From assembly GCF_030247185.1 (NCBI RefSeq), contig NC_080570.1, forward strand, positions 151,913,641 through 151,977,640: DNA of 64,000 nt. Direction: 5' to 3'. Origin of the DNA: Malaya genurostris (Eukaryota; Arthropoda; Insecta; Diptera; Culicidae). The translations under genes and the position numbers were made by a program. A model generated the notes under the pieces. It made no database searches and was not told the DNA's origin. It worked only from the letters and a program-made list of their open reading frames with translations. This document shows, piece by piece, positions 10,509 through 23,533 of this stretch; position 1 is the first letter of the stretch, and every line of letters begins with the position of its first letter.

Positions 10509-10748
10509 TACGAACCGGTAGTCCCTATTTTCTCTGCTCGGCGCTGCCCAACCACTGGCGATCGAACAAGACCCTACCGAGCGCCTTCAAGGTAGTCTCG
10601 CTCGGTGACGTCTGCGACGGGACGATGGTCACGATCCGGGCCGGTAACGACGAGAACTTCTGCTCCGAACTGCGTAACTGCACAGCTGTGATGAGGAACC
10701 AAGTGGCCAAATTTAATGATCTCAGATTCGTGGGCCGCAGCGGGCGAG
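10509..10748 (+). CDS. RUNX gene, exon with first two-thirds of the Runt domain
   Basis: This exon encodes 80 codons of a Runt domain, the DNA-binding and CBF-beta-binding module of RUNX transcription factors, which act in the nucleus on TGTGGT-type sites. The peptide runs from VRTGSPYFLCSALPNHWRSN to FNDLRFVGRSGRG. The HWRSNK and VGRSGRG segments match residues that contact DNA in human RUNX1 (R80, K83, R135, R139, R142). The acceptor is a TC-rich tract ending TTTGCAG (to 10508); the donor is GAG|GTAAGG at 10749. Both boundaries are phase 1. The GRG|K boundary is also conserved in vertebrate RUNX genes. The preceding exon, with the start codon, was not found upstream in the window. Paralogue identity (lozenge, runt, RunxA, RunxB) is unresolved. 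Confidence 0.96.
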
Positions 10749-11949
10749 GTAAGGACATACAAACACACACACACACACCATTACATGCATAAACAATTCG
10801 ACACTTTCTGTTCTGTTCCGTCCGTGTACCTTTGGCGAAAACAATTTAACAATTTTACCATATGGTAGAAGGCAATTCTGGTCAGTAAAGACACGTACGT
10901 ACAACTGCTGCCTCCGGATTGGCACGAGCTACGGAAGAACCCAAATATATATCGACGGTAATTATACGTCAACTACTGATTGACCGCATACGGCAACCGT
11001 CGGGCGACCATGCGACGGGCGACCGATTCTCAAGAAGACCGACGCACTCTCACACTCACACTTACTTACAAAACAGTCGCGCTGCCGTTGGCTTCTGCGG
11101 TTGTCTCGTGGCTGAAGGTGGTGTGTCTCCCCCTCCCTTCCCTAAAACTCTTTGCGATGGTTTCGGTTTGCGAGGGACACGCAATCTCTATTATCATGTG
11201 CCGACACCTTCCCTGGCAGCCCAACCCACGGCCTCAGGCCGGTCTCGTGCCAACGATTCTGGCCCGAAAAGGTAAACAGTTGCCCCAGGAAAATTAGACT
11301 ACACAGATAAAAATATTTTGTAAATTTACATTTATTTTCATGCACATATTCGGAGCAGGCAATTGAATGGAAAATTACATTAAAAAACTAAGCGTTTGTA
11401 AATATACAGTCTTGTTCAATGAAAAACTAAATGAATATTAATGTAATTTTACATCAATCATGGTTTTAAATCAGATTTTCGTTTCAACTGACATCTATTT
11501 CATAGTACTATCGGTTTACATGCCGTGTAAGTTTCATTATTTCTTTCTGTGTAATAACAACAACAAGAGCAACAAAATGCTCCTCCGTTCAAAGTAATGA
11601 TACACATCTACGGAGTTGTAGCTCATTATTAGCTCGTTTAAGCAATGAACTGTTGATGAGAATTCGGAGGAAACAATAAATTTCGAAATGTGTTTGACAA
11701 GCGCTTAGCATCGGACCAGAAATCGTTTAGCAAGTGACGCGTATGTTTCGCAATATAGAAGCTTCGGATCTGCTACCGAAGCCGGACAGCTAACATTTGG
11801 CATCCGAATATCAGTTAATTACGACACCTTTGTTTGTGTAAGATTTTATGTTATTCGATTAGTAGTTACCGGTTCGATGATAAATCGAACGAAAGTCAAA
11901 AATTTTCAAAATAGTAAAAAATCAAAATAGACACTATAGATAATTTCAG

Positions 11950-12235
11950 AATTCAGCTTCTTCAATTTGTGATGTGCCAAGCGTTGTCATGAAAGAAAAC
12001 GACGAGCAATTTCAGAAATTGATAACAAGTTTTCAAATTTTTCATACTTCAATTTGGATGGAACTTCGCTCAATATAGCATTTTTTGTTTGCATTTGTTT
12101 CGCACGGATACAGAGATCAATTCCATTCATGATTGAATTTCTAAAACGGGCGTTGGTTTTTTTTTTGCATGCACTTTCTTCAAATATAAACCGCTACGGT
12201 CATGTTCAGGAGTGTTCCAGTTCTAGATGCATAAT
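11950..12235 (+). repeat. Dispersed repeat, copy 1
   Basis: Matches 16575-16710 over about 130 bp (AATTCAGCTTCTTCAATTTG, then CCAAGCGTTGTCATGAA, then AAAACGACGAGC). Both copies continue into words also found in the 12.4-kb inverted repeat (CAATTTGGATG), so the two may be parts of one family. Confidence 0.7.
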
Positions 12236-12387
12236 TTAGGTCAGTTTTAAAAATTTAAATCTGGAAATTATAACAAGAAAAACTGGCAACCCTAGCAGCG
12301 TTTTACTCGTGTTTCAAAAGTACAAAAAGTAGAACGGCAACATATACCAGAAAGCAATTCCAGAAATTATTAGCAGATAATCAAACT

Positions 12388-13388
12388 CGACCTTCTCCGA
12401 TTTGGATGAAACTTTGCATATGGCTTCAGTATGGCAAACCATAAGTTTTGAACCGATGGAGAGGTCAATCCGACTCACGACTGATTTTTGAAAAGGGCGT
12501 ATGTTTTTTTGCATATCATGAAAATGGCCTTTTTCAAATCGTTGTAATTCTGAAACCGTTAATTGTACAAAATTGGTGTCCAGGAAGAAGTTGTAGGGAA
12601 TCAATAGGGCACTCTAAAAAAATTATACACTGAAAAAAATTGATTTTTTTTTCTCAATAATTTCAAAATGAGCCAAAAAATATTAAATTAAAAAAAATCA
12701 GGGTTTCGATTTTTTTTGATAATTTTTATTTTAAAGCTCTTATGAAAACCTACATATTGATGGCTATCCCATCCGTGCCTTTTGAAAAATGAAGAAATTA
12801 CAGCTAAAACAATTTACAGATATATTCGAAATTTCAAGTTCTCGTTGAAAGATAATCATTCAAACAGTAGAATATTATTCTACAGGTTAAAGGCAATAAA
12901 TTTGTTCATGATAACCTTTCTTCTAAAAGTAGCTGTTCTTGAGATACTTGGATATTTAATTATAACACCATTTTTTATATTTCCATGAATTGTTTATTTG
13001 CTTGCTATATCTACAATTATTACATGTACATGTAGCTTTAAAATAAAACTTATCAAACAAAAATTAAAACCATGCTTTGTGTTTTTTTTAATTAACTTTT
13101 TCGAATTATTTTGTAATTATTGAGAAAAAAATCTAAAATTTTTTTCTGTGTGTATTTTTTAAAGTGCCCAATCGTTTCCCTACAACTTCTTCCTGAACGC
13201 CATTTTTGTACAATTAACGGTTTCCGAATTACAACGATTTGAAAAAGGCCATTTTCATGATATGCAAAAAACATACGCCCTTTTTAAAAATCAGTCGTGA
13301 GTCTGATTGACCTTTCCATCGGTTCAAAACTTATGGTTTGTCATACTGAAGCCATGTGCAAAGTTTCATCCAAATCGGAGAAGGTCGA
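12388..13388. repeat. Long inverted repeat, two arms of about 280 bp
   Basis: The arm 12388-12668 and the arm 13105-13388 are reverse complements with scattered mismatches, separated by about 440 bp. Shared words include CCGATTTGGATGAAACTTTG, CTTCAGTATGGCAAACCATA and ATGAAAATGGCC, each seen reversed in the other arm. A decayed third copy lies at about 16215-16430. Small frames inside are shadows. It looks like a foldback or MITE-like repeat, but I cannot see a clear target duplication. Confidence 0.8.
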
Positions 13389-14063
13389 TTCTGATTTTGT
13401 CACTTCTTCGTCTACTCATTCCTGGAATTACTCAGTTTTAAATTTGACCGAACTGTTCGAGCTGCTGAATTTGCTCTAAGCACAGGAAAAGCTTCTGCTA
13501 TTCGCAGAACACATTTTTGTTCTGCACCGAAGTTCAGTGTTCAAACAGACGTGCCGAATGAATAAGGCTAACCCTTAAATGGCCAAACCTGAATCGGCCA
13601 AAAGAAGTCGAAAGCACATTTTCATTCGGTACGTCACTATGGATATGGCACTTCGGTGAGAAATAAAAAATTATTCTGCGAATAGCAGAAACTTTTCGTG
13701 TGCTTAGCGGTTAATGTTACCCTGCTAGGTTACATAATGATTCCACACAAACTGTTATGCTATAACGCGACTAAGACGAAGCGTAAAGGAAAATTTCAAT
13801 TTAATCAATTAGAAGTCTAATAATTTATTGGAAATCAAGTAGAGCTTTAAAATAATATACACTGAAAAAATGCTTTCTTGATTTTTCAAGAGTAAGAAAA
13901 TTAAACAAAAATCTGAAATAAAAATCCTGTTTTAATCACCCAAGTGGTGTGATATTGACTCTCTCTTGTCATGAAAATAATCTAAATTCTGAATCAAGTT
14001 TAGCTTCATTCATTTCGAGTTTATACGGGTTTATTGCTCGATTCGGTGCAATGACTCTTTTGG

Positions 14064-14153
14064 TGAAATGGCTTCCTGCGAAATGTATTTCTGCGAAAAA
14101 GCTTTTTGCGAAATGGCATTCTACGAAATGGATATCTGCGAAATGGCTTTCTG
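14064..14153 (+). repeat. 15-bp minisatellite, six units
   Basis: Six diverged copies of a 15-bp unit close to CGAAATGGCTTTCTG. Because 15 is a multiple of 3, the frame stays open and would encode a five-residue repeat (EMAFC-like) inside a short frame at 14068-14313. I see no sign that this is a real protein. Confidence 0.8.
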
Positions 14154-15819
14154 TACTTTCCACAAAGGCCACGATTTGGGTGAAATTCTGCAGATGAAAA
14201 GCAGATCATCCCGCTGGGTATCGCCCATGCTGACTCCGGAACAAAAACACGAACGTGAGCGAATTTCGGGAGCGTGTTTGTTTATACTGATGCGGAATCG
14301 GGTGGACTTTTAACGTCGATTGGTTTACAGTTGAAGGAATCTCCAATTGATTTCCGAACCACTTTATTCACCCCCCTTGGACTATTGTCAGTTACCAAAC
14401 TTCAAAAGATGACTCAATGAAAAATTCGGCGCACACGAGAAGGTCATCGAAGTCGGGGAGAAATATTTTGGTTTTGCAGACCTATCGGAAAATTACTTTT
14501 CGGAAAGGATAGACAGTTGCAAAATTGCCAAAATAAGAGAACCACTCAATCTTACGAAGGACGCTTTTTAAAAAAAATACCTTCACTCTCGAGAAATGAA
14601 TATGTTTGTAACCCTAAAATTCTTAGTTTTGTACTTTGTTTTCGCAAAGTTAATCTAAGATATCTTTGATAAAAGGCTAAACTTTTCAATCATTTTATTT
14701 TTAAATGTTTTCAGTCAAAACATAACAAATCTTGCAAAAAAAGATTTTAGTGGTAATTTTTAAATCCAGTAAAATTTTTGTTTCAAAATATTGAGAAAAG
14801 CCCCAATCGAGTCCTACCTCGGAAAATTTTATTTTTAAAGATATAAAGTCGATTATGACCTCTACCAACCGTTCAAACATTGTAAGATGGGCATTTTTGA
14901 GTAAAAAAAAATTTCTTACAAAAAATTTTTATCAGCTTAACTGAATTTTTTTCCTGAGTCGTTTTATCTAGAAAGTTTCATTAAAATTTGTTGCGAGTTG
15001 GTGGGAAATTCATCCACGAGATCGAGCCAACTTAATACTGGAAGCTAACCGAACCCGAATGCCAACCTACAAAAATGCACTCGATTTAATAAAACACGGA
15101 AGAACCATAGAAAATTCAGATTCTTGTATGAATCAAAAATCTATCTAAAAGAACTGTTTAATATTTTCTTCTATTGAAATGCTTGTGTCAGCAGTGATGG
15201 CAATTCACCAGAGTGATACGCGTTGGTGTAAGATTCATGTCTACACAGGGGATGCAAGAAGCGAACATCACACAAAAAGGAAAGAGCACTTCTTCTCAGT
15301 GTCGAACAGACAGTATTTGAGTGTGTGCGTGTGGTTAAAGAAGCTAGTACGAGTGAAACACATTATCTCCGCATGAATCGCTCTCGCCTAAATACACCCA
15401 AGTGACCACCGGCACGTGCTGGTGAGCGAACAGTTCTGTGATTTAATTTTTAAATTTATAGAAGGTGGCGATGACCTTACTATGACAATCTTTTTCGCAG
15501 CAAGGAAAATCTAAATTTTAAAGATAAATTGTGCTTTTGCTGAATATGCGTGCCCCATGCTTCTCTTATGCGAACCGTATACCAGAGTCCTCACCGGCGT
15601 GCAAACTTCGGTGAAAATATCTTCATCCACCTCAGATAATTTCTGAGCTCTGCTCTAGCAATTTGGTGTGATCCAGTGCTGCGTGCATACTATTTATAAC
15701 AGTGGTGTATATGTACGAAAGAGAAGAGCTCTCGTTGATGTTGTTAGCGCGAGGGAAGAAAAAATACTAGCTCTTCGTCACACAGAGGAGTTGGACATCT
15801 CTGTTTGTCAGTGTTAACT

Positions 15820-16040
15820 TGATTCGCACAGTGTGCCACTTTGCGACCGGGAATAATTTTTTGCTCTCGTTAGCCCCGCCTCGTTGACTGTACAGGTGAG
15901 ATTATACAAGTTTTTAAGGAGACACTTTTGATTTAGAAGAGCGTCAGATTTAATTGGACTCGCACCATGTACAGCTCTGCGACCAGGAAATTTCGATAAT
16001 TTGTGCTTGTTATGGTTAGTTGTGGTAAAAGCTGACAGAA
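15820..16040 (+). repeat. Diverged direct duplication
   Basis: Two similar segments, about 15823-15875 and 15956-16012, share GACTCGCAC/GATTCGCAC, then CTNTGCGACC, then GGAA/AATTT, then TTGTT/TCGTTA. The match is imperfect. Cause unknown. Confidence 0.4.
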
Positions 16041-16214
16041 TTATTTTCATTGGTTTCATGGACAGAACTCCATTCATTGGGGTTATTCACGAATACTCTC
16101 TGGTTAGACGCATTAATTTTTTTTCAGAATTCTACACATAGTCTTAGAAGTTCAAAAAGAGTGAAAACGGGCATGATAGTTAATATTTCGGCTACTCTAA
16201 CTAGCTTCAATTGA

Positions 16215-16430
16215 TTTTACGGATATTTTTGCATAAGAAATATGAATTTTTTTTTCTTGGGTTTCTGTTTGCTTTTTGATTTTTTGTCCCACTGTGCGTT
16301 GCTTTAAATAACAAATTCAAAACCATTAAAATTGTGAAAAATTTAAGTTTACTACTTCTTGGACACCATTTTTGTCCTAGTAACAGTTTTTGAGTTACAA
16401 TAATTTGGAACAAGTACATGCAAAACAGGT
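16215..16430. repeat. Decayed third copy of the 12.4/13.3-kb repeat arm
   Basis: Contains CTACTTCTTGGACACCATTT and TGAGTTACAATAATTTGGAA, clearly related to words in the 13.1-13.4 kb arm (ACTTCTTCCTGAACGCCATT). The ends are not definable. Confidence 0.55.
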
Positions 16431-16574
16431 ATTCTCTCTTTCCAGAAATCACACTTAAGTTAAATCCGTCTTTCCATCATGTTGCACTGGTAAGGCCACC
16501 TCGCTGCCACATTTTTATAATTAAATCGAGTGAAACTGCTTACAGCAATAATTACCGACATACTATACTATACT

Positions 16575-16710
16575 ATACCAATTCAGCTTCTTCAATTTGT
16601 GACGAGCCAAGCGTTGTCATGAAGGAAAACGACGAGCCATTTTAGAAATTGAGAGCTAGTCTTCATATTTTCCATACCTCAATTTGGATGCAGAGTTCCA
16701 TCCATATATT
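16575..16710 (+). repeat. Dispersed repeat, copy 2
   Basis: Partner of 11950-12235, in the same orientation, with more than 100 bp of close similarity. A short ACTAT run (16561-16577) sits at its left edge. Confidence 0.65.
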
Positions 16711-16829
16711 TTCAATATAGACTTTGCTTGTGCTTGGACTTGAGTCAAAAATTAACTGCATGGAAAAAAGCTTCAATGATACTATTTTAAATAGTAGAGA
16801 GAGTCAATAAAATTAAAACAGGCTTTAAA

Positions 16830-17290
16830 ATGAGAACTTTTTCGCGTGGTTTTTTCATGCGTTTTCTTACGCGGATTTCCGAAGATACGCAGTTTTCTTG
16901 TTTTGTCTTAGACATGCATGAAACGTCGAGATCTGGTGTTATCCCAAAATTTTTTTCAAGTCAACTCTCTGACACAATTTTAGATTAAAAAAATTTTTTT
17001 TCGTATTACACCAGATCTCAACTTTTCTATGCATTTCTAAGACATTTGGCGTCACAAAAAAAATTTTTTTTTTTCAATTTTGCGGAGTTACGCGCTCTTA
17101 ACTTCTCGAAATCCCAAAGTCGATTTTATCAAAAAAAATTGTTTTGGGATTACACCAGTCTGGATATTTATAAGATATTCGGCATAAAAAAAATTTCGTA
17201 AGTTTTGCGGGGGGTTTTTCGTGGATTTCCGAAGCAACGCGTTTTTTTCTTACGCGGTACATTTCTCCCGCGTAAAAAGAGACCTCAATG
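16830..17290 (+). repeat. CGCGTAAAAAGAGACC interspersed repeat with internal tandem units
   Basis: Ends with TCTCCCGCGTAAAAAGAGAC, and relics of the same family occur at about 8880-8995 and 40085-40192. Between 16900 and 17200 three diverged units of roughly 110 bp each carry a motif meaning CACCAG-TCT plus AAGACAT-(T)GGC. The terminal word GCGTAAAAAGA and the opening TACGCGGATTTCCGAAG look partly complementary. No coding potential. Confidence 0.6.
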
Positions 17291-18239
17291 TATATTCATA
17301 TCCAATGTATATTCATATCCAGATTTGCTATGCACTGATGAGTCGTAGACGAAACGTAAACATATGAAATTTAGAGAAAATGAATCTCAAATTATTTTCG
17401 CAATATTTTTATTTTAGACTTGTTACTTGAAATACATCATGAATTTAATAAAGGAAATAGTGCCCAAAAATTCTCTTGTCCGATTATGATGAAAATAGTT
17501 CGAAGCACACATTTTACTGAACATTAGGTGGTTTTTAATTTGTTCAAAAAGCACATATTTTATTTCGATATCTTCACATTTCGCCTTCGACTTATCAGTG
17601 CCTGAAGCAGTTCAAATTGAAAAGCCATCTCCCTCTAGCAGTTCACGCAAAGTATACACTATATTTATGTAATATTCGGTGCAATATCCTCTCTGATGTC
17701 TCGGGCGTAAACGAGTAACGACTGGTTACTGGTCGCCGCAGAATTTGAACATTTAAGGGTTTTTGGTTTGTGCAAAAAGCTTATGTTTTATTTGACCCAA
17801 AGGGGTGAAATGTTAAGAAATCGAAACATTTTACTATTAGCTGGCTTCAAACGAAATTACTGTAGTTTTTTCCCTAAATTTTCTAGCTAGATCATTACTA
17901 TATATTTTGGTTTCAGTTAAATTTCGGAATCGTACGGCTAGAGAAATTTGTCATTGACCGATTGGACATAAAAAGAAGAAATATTAGTTCAGTTCTTGAT
18001 TACCAGAGCAGTAATCGAGCTCAACGGAATTTGTTCAACATTATTGTGCTTCTTGAGCCTGACGGCCATCGGATCTTTTAAAGAATGAAACTTAATACTG
18101 GACCCAGCTACTTCCAAGTGCAACAGAGAAGACATTTGATTGACGAAAGAATAAAAGAAAGGAAAAAAACAAGAAGAATGATTCTTCAGTGCAAATAACA
18201 CTGGCCCGCTGTCGTCACTCTTCACTTTTCTTCAGCCTC

Positions 18240-19950
18240 AGGCCGCAGTGATTCGTCGAAGTGATTATGCAGTGTTCATTTTTCACCGTCCCCATACTCG
18301 ATTGTTATTGCTCAGCAGAATTAATGTCACTTTAATAAACCGTGACCCTATTCATAAGTCAGGTCCGTTTTTCCCAGTTCCCGGGCGTGTGCGCCTCTTA
18401 CGGCTTAATTTGCTCGATGATTCTCATGATTCCTCCGTCGTAATCGACATCAAACTCATGGAGTCTGGAGAAAAAGTGTGTGTGTGTTGGTTCAGAAAAG
18501 GGCGTATTTTTAGAATTCGTTTGAAAACGTCGAGAACGCATCTGGTATTTGATAATGATTTAGAAAAAAATTGTCTTCTCCAATATTGAGAAGCAACGTG
18601 CAATTTTATATTGAGAAAACTTTTTTTTTTACACCCGAACCGATTCTCCTCTGGGTGTCATTGTTCGTGTCGGCGAAGAGTTCATTTCACGATTCCAAAG
18701 AATGAATAAAAAAAACTGTGAATAGACACTCTGGCAAGTGATTTTTCATCCACGCGCGCTAGTTAAATAGTCGAACCTTTCAGGCAGTACTTGAACCCTT
18801 TCCCGTCGCTGGAATTAGCAACGGGTTCGTACAGAAATGAGAGGTTTGAAAACTCTTTGTCCGGAATTTAAGGTTATTAATGGCGCGTGTCAGAGTTATT
18901 CAACGAAAGTAATCTCCCAATTAGGCAGCTTAGAATGGAATTTCTTTTGATTTTGTGATTCGTATCAGTCGGCGGCAGAGAATAAAAACGGCCAAAACAT
19001 GATGTTCCTTTTTTGTCCGAGTGCCCAGCAAAAGGATTGATAATCACTCACTCTTCCACGAAGTAGTAGTGGGCTAGAGTTGAAATGTAATCCCGATGCA
19101 AGCAGAATCGGGTCGGTCGTTGATTGCAATGTTCATCTGAATGTCACCAGCAGAGATCACATCTCGCGTGTCCCGTCGCGCTTTGCAGCGATGCTACATT
19201 TATGACAATGGGATCCGGGATGATGTCCAGTCCAGTCCAGTCCATTTCGTCCGGTGGTGGGCGGTTTGGATAATTGCCAGCGTGGACGCAGAAATAACAA
19301 ACACATCTCGGAGCGGAACCATTTCTGTGTGATGGCCTGTCGACCGGAATCGGGACGTTTTTGGGGGGAATCATTTACTGTCGCTTCAAGAAATGTCCCG
19401 TTGATTAACTACTGGATGGATTCCCGGTCGCCGTTGACAAACGATGAACCACACCCACTTTCGGGGGTCGGTTCATCGTCGGACAGACAAAAGTTTAAAG
19501 TCGGTCGTCGGATTGTTTGTCGTTCATTTGAAGAAAGGGGCTTTTTCCTGCAACAGGATTATGGTTCCTAAATAAACGACCAGCCGCGTCCCGTCGGTCG
19601 GTGGGTGGTGGCAATCGGCAGGGAATGAGAAGAGAAAGCATAAACGACTGCCACCCACAAATAAATAGGCTTCCGTAGTCCGCTGCCGACGGTAGTTTGG
19701 TAGCTTTTCCCCACAATGGCCACTCCGGGAAAACGGGTAGAAAACATCTGCGGTGTATAATGAAGCCGGGTGCTCCGATGGATATCGATGTAATCACTTT
19801 ATTAACAAACACAAATATGATGCGATTATGCGATGATGGTCTCGATAGGAAAGGGAGGGGTTTGGTGCATTCAAATACGATTAAAGCGATAACAGATTCG
19901 GTTTGGTGGAATGGTCACTTTCCACCGGCGGAGATGAATCAGAAATGATG
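18240..19950. other. GC-richer, apparently unique intronic island
   Basis: Contrast with flanking AT-rich repeats: mixed composition, few homopolymers, no transposon motifs. Contains a short GTCCA tandem run (19226-19242, TCCAGTCCAGTCCAGTCCAT). Several 60-110 codon frames on both strands lack domains and splice-site support. It may hold regulatory DNA for the RUNX gene; this is inference from composition and position only. Confidence 0.4.
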
Positions 19951-22554
19951 ATACTAGGGATGAGTAGCTCGTTTTCCGATATATGACAATGTGTTGTTAA
20001 TTTCATGTAGAACAATGTAATGAATAATCTGTCGGTGACATTTACTGCAGGGTACTTTAACGGTTGTAATATGCGATTGATTTCAGCTATAAATTTGTCT
20101 TCGTTTACGACAAGCAAAAGTCGCGATGGTAAAATTCATATTCATTATTTCTACTTCTGAGTTTCTTTCTAAAGACCGCTCGTAAGGAAAATGTGAAATA
20201 TCTCTAATGAACGATCTCACCAGTATCCTGCTTCTCCTATTCGCAAAGCTGTAAACAACGTAAAGAGATGACACACCCCTACTGAACCTACTGAACCAAT
20301 TTTAGATTTTCACCTTTTATCACACCATTGACTGTAAATTTTCATGCATTCCATATAACTATACTAACACCGACAATGATATGCAGAGGGCGCTTCGATA
20401 GGTTGACGTCGTTCAATTTTGTGCGGTAAATTCGCAGTATCCGTCTCCCAGTGATGCCAACTCGCTATCAGAGTATGTGGAGTGGGACAAACAAAAGCAA
20501 AAAATAAATTTCTTGACCGGATAGGAGTGAAAAAAAAATTAATACCGACGGTATCATTCGGTAATAACAAAAATTGATCTTTTGCTCTGCATTTTCTGCT
20601 GAATATGGTTGAAAATAATTGCCCCAAATTCGGTGCAAACGACGCCCAAAGCAAAAAGGAACTGAAACTCTTACAAAAAATGCCCGACCGCAGAACTGCA
20701 CACGATGCGGGTGAAGCTAATACTGATGCTAACTCAATTTAAAAACTGCGTCATTGAACGTTTACGGCCAATAAGGCGGAACCAACGAAAGTTCAGTGTT
20801 GAATCAGCAAGGCTCACCGCGACTCGATCAACGTAGCATATCTAAAACTATTCCTCTTTTTAATACACGATAGACAATTTGGGTATTAACTACCCGAGTA
20901 AAGTCTAACATCAAAATCTGAACAAATTGAAATCTGATTATGATAGCAACATCATATTGCACTCCTAATATGATATCGACTCATCAATTTTTCAATTAAT
21001 ATCACATTATGTTATCATTTTGCTGTTTAAATGAAAATATTAAAATCGACAACTTAGTGAATCCATTGAAATTGAGCAAATTTCAAATGGCAACACAAAA
21101 ATACATAGTTAAGTTTCAATGAAAGAATTATAACTTCAATCCTATGGTGCCTTTTACAAAAATGCTTTGACATCCTGCCGAGATCCTGCAGTTGACCGCA
21201 ATCATAACCGCGAAGAAACGATTTTTTCCAACATTTTTTCAACTTTTACTTTTTCTTTTTAACCACGAGAATATTAGCGTCAAACCACACGTCTGTGAGG
21301 CATTAGATAAGTCGGCGATCATCGATACCACGTTTGTCTAAAGCAGGTCAATCTGAATAGTGGCTTTGGCATTCCCATCTCGCTGATCGTCTGCCGTAGA
21401 AGCTTATTTCAGAAGTTGATATGAGAAATATATTTGACGTCATCGATTTCCTCCTAGATACGTTAAGTATTTGGTATTGTAAAAATTTTGGCGTTCAGTT
21501 TAAAAAAAATGTTTCGATATTTGTAATCATACGACGTCGCGAAATTCATTCCAAAGTTTTTAGACCATTATTTTCAGTGCTTTCAGAAATCGGGGACCTG
21601 GATGGCGAAAATAATCTACTCGCCAAACCCGTTCTGAAAATACCCATAACTTTATATCCTACAGTATGGAAAATTTATTGTTTACGAAGTTCGAACATCG
21701 AACATTGAATGTCTCAGATTTCAGAACCTAGAGCTAATTCTTAATAATACTTTAGTGGCTTAGAGGAACCACCAAGAAAATATATGTTTAATTTGTATAT
21801 TCCTAAGTAGTCCACAAACTGTGTTGAAGACACTCTTCAAAACAATTCTCATTCCTAGTTATAAATGCTTAGAACTTCATATACTCACTAACGCTAGATA
21901 CTATGAGAAGAATTTTATCAATCATCTAATAGATCTTGGAACTTTTATACACTTTTCCAAAGAAACTGTTTGACTAATTCTTCATAATTTTGAGTCACAG
22001 GACTAATCCTGCATCAAATGATCGTAAATTATAAGTCTATAAATAAGAACTATAAATTTACTGAAGAGATTATGGTTCTATCTGTGGTCAGAAGCAAGAT
22101 AATCGTTCATTATCCCAATTAGTCGAAAAAACAAATGATCTGGGATATCTTATTGCCGGATTCCTAATTCACGTTCCCTGTGTTCTAGAAGATTTCACTG
22201 TAAATTCGTATTTCAAAGTGATTACATGTGCGAGTTGTGTGAGATCAAGTAGATAACTCCATTTAATGTTATAATGTTCGAATGCTACAGCTTTGGATAT
22301 GAGAAGGACAAGGAGAACATTTTTAAACTGTGCTCAAATAGCCACACTGCTATTCACGGTGGATGCGGGATGGAAGCGACGCAACGAGTGTGCATTGACA
22401 GAAACTACCTGCATACAACTTTGTGAAACAACACAGCTTGTCATATAACCGAACATTTTCCATCTCCTTATAGCTAGCACTTACAGTCCATAGCAACAGC
22501 AAAAAGTTCGCATTCCAAATCACCTAAGTTCGAAACCGGATTCTTTCCTTGGCG

Positions 22555-22640
22555 GTAGTGTGGAGATTGCATAAAATCTTTGTTCTTGCTTGCGACTAAT
22601 ATGGAGATTGCATACAATCTTTTTTCTTGCTTGCGAGTAA
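22555..22640 (+). repeat. Tandem duplication of about 41 bp
   Basis: Two near-identical copies of a unit starting GGAGATTGCATA(A/C)AATCTTT and continuing TTCTTGCTTGCGA(C/G)TAATAT lie next to each other. Confidence 0.8.
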
Positions 22641-22959
22641 TATCGCCTAAACGTATACTATCCCGGACCTTTTATGGCTGTTCTATTTTTAGCTTATGCT
22701 CGTGATGTGTCATTTCGAGAAAATCTACATCATATTATGTTTTCAATGTGCTTTCACTGAGAGCAAAACTAGTTTTCAGTTGGATGTCACACAGCATTTT
22801 CTCTGCTTTCGATTTTGATCTTTTAACCGTTAAAACGACCAAAACGATAACAAATTAAGTAATCGATATATACGAACAGCACAACATCAAATGGAGTTTT
22901 CTTTTTTATCTCACACTCTACTCGGGTAGTTAGTAGTTAACTAACGAGACCAGACTCAT

Positions 22960-23533
22960 ATCAGCACATGCTACGAAAACAGTTTTGTCGTGAATACTAT
23001 GGGGCGCCTTTTCAAAATTTACCATGTACAAGAATGGGTAGAACTTAATCGTGAATATATCTTGTTGTACTTAACCCAACAACATATGCTATCGAAATTA
23101 TGATCAGCTAAATTTTCAGTAGTAAATTACTAAATAACTACAAATAACTCAAAATTATAATTTTCTCAAATGTTTGGTTTCAATGAGTAACAAAGAGAGA
23201 AACTCATGACGCTTGTTTGTCTTTCTCGTGCTCGGACGACGGTTGCGAGGCAGTAAGCGAAATTGCATTCTCGTGTTACCAACTGGGAAGATATAAAACA
23301 CTTTTCATTCATTCTAGCCTGTGCAGTTGATTTTTAATATCGGTAAATTAATTATTTAACAACTTTTCGATATTTTAATCAATGAAAATTATTGTGTGTT
23401 ACCAAAGGGCGTTGTGATTTCGTCGTACTTTAGTATAAGTGCCCCGTTACAATTCTGCAAGTAAAGAAATGAGACCTAGCACAATTCACACAACATATCA
23501 ACTTATAATGACGATTTTAGGGATGCCTAAGTA
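22960..23533 (+). repeat. Repeat unit U, copy interrupted by a DD41D element (left part)
   Basis: Matches 33600-33920 over about 300 bp (TTTTGTCGTGAATAC, GGCGCCTTTTCAAAATTTAC, TCGGACGACGGTT). It resumes after the DD41D insertion at about 24482-24540, where GTTTTATTCGTATTCACG and CATCCAGTT match 35140-35190. So the transposon sits inside an older dispersed repeat. Confidence 0.7.
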
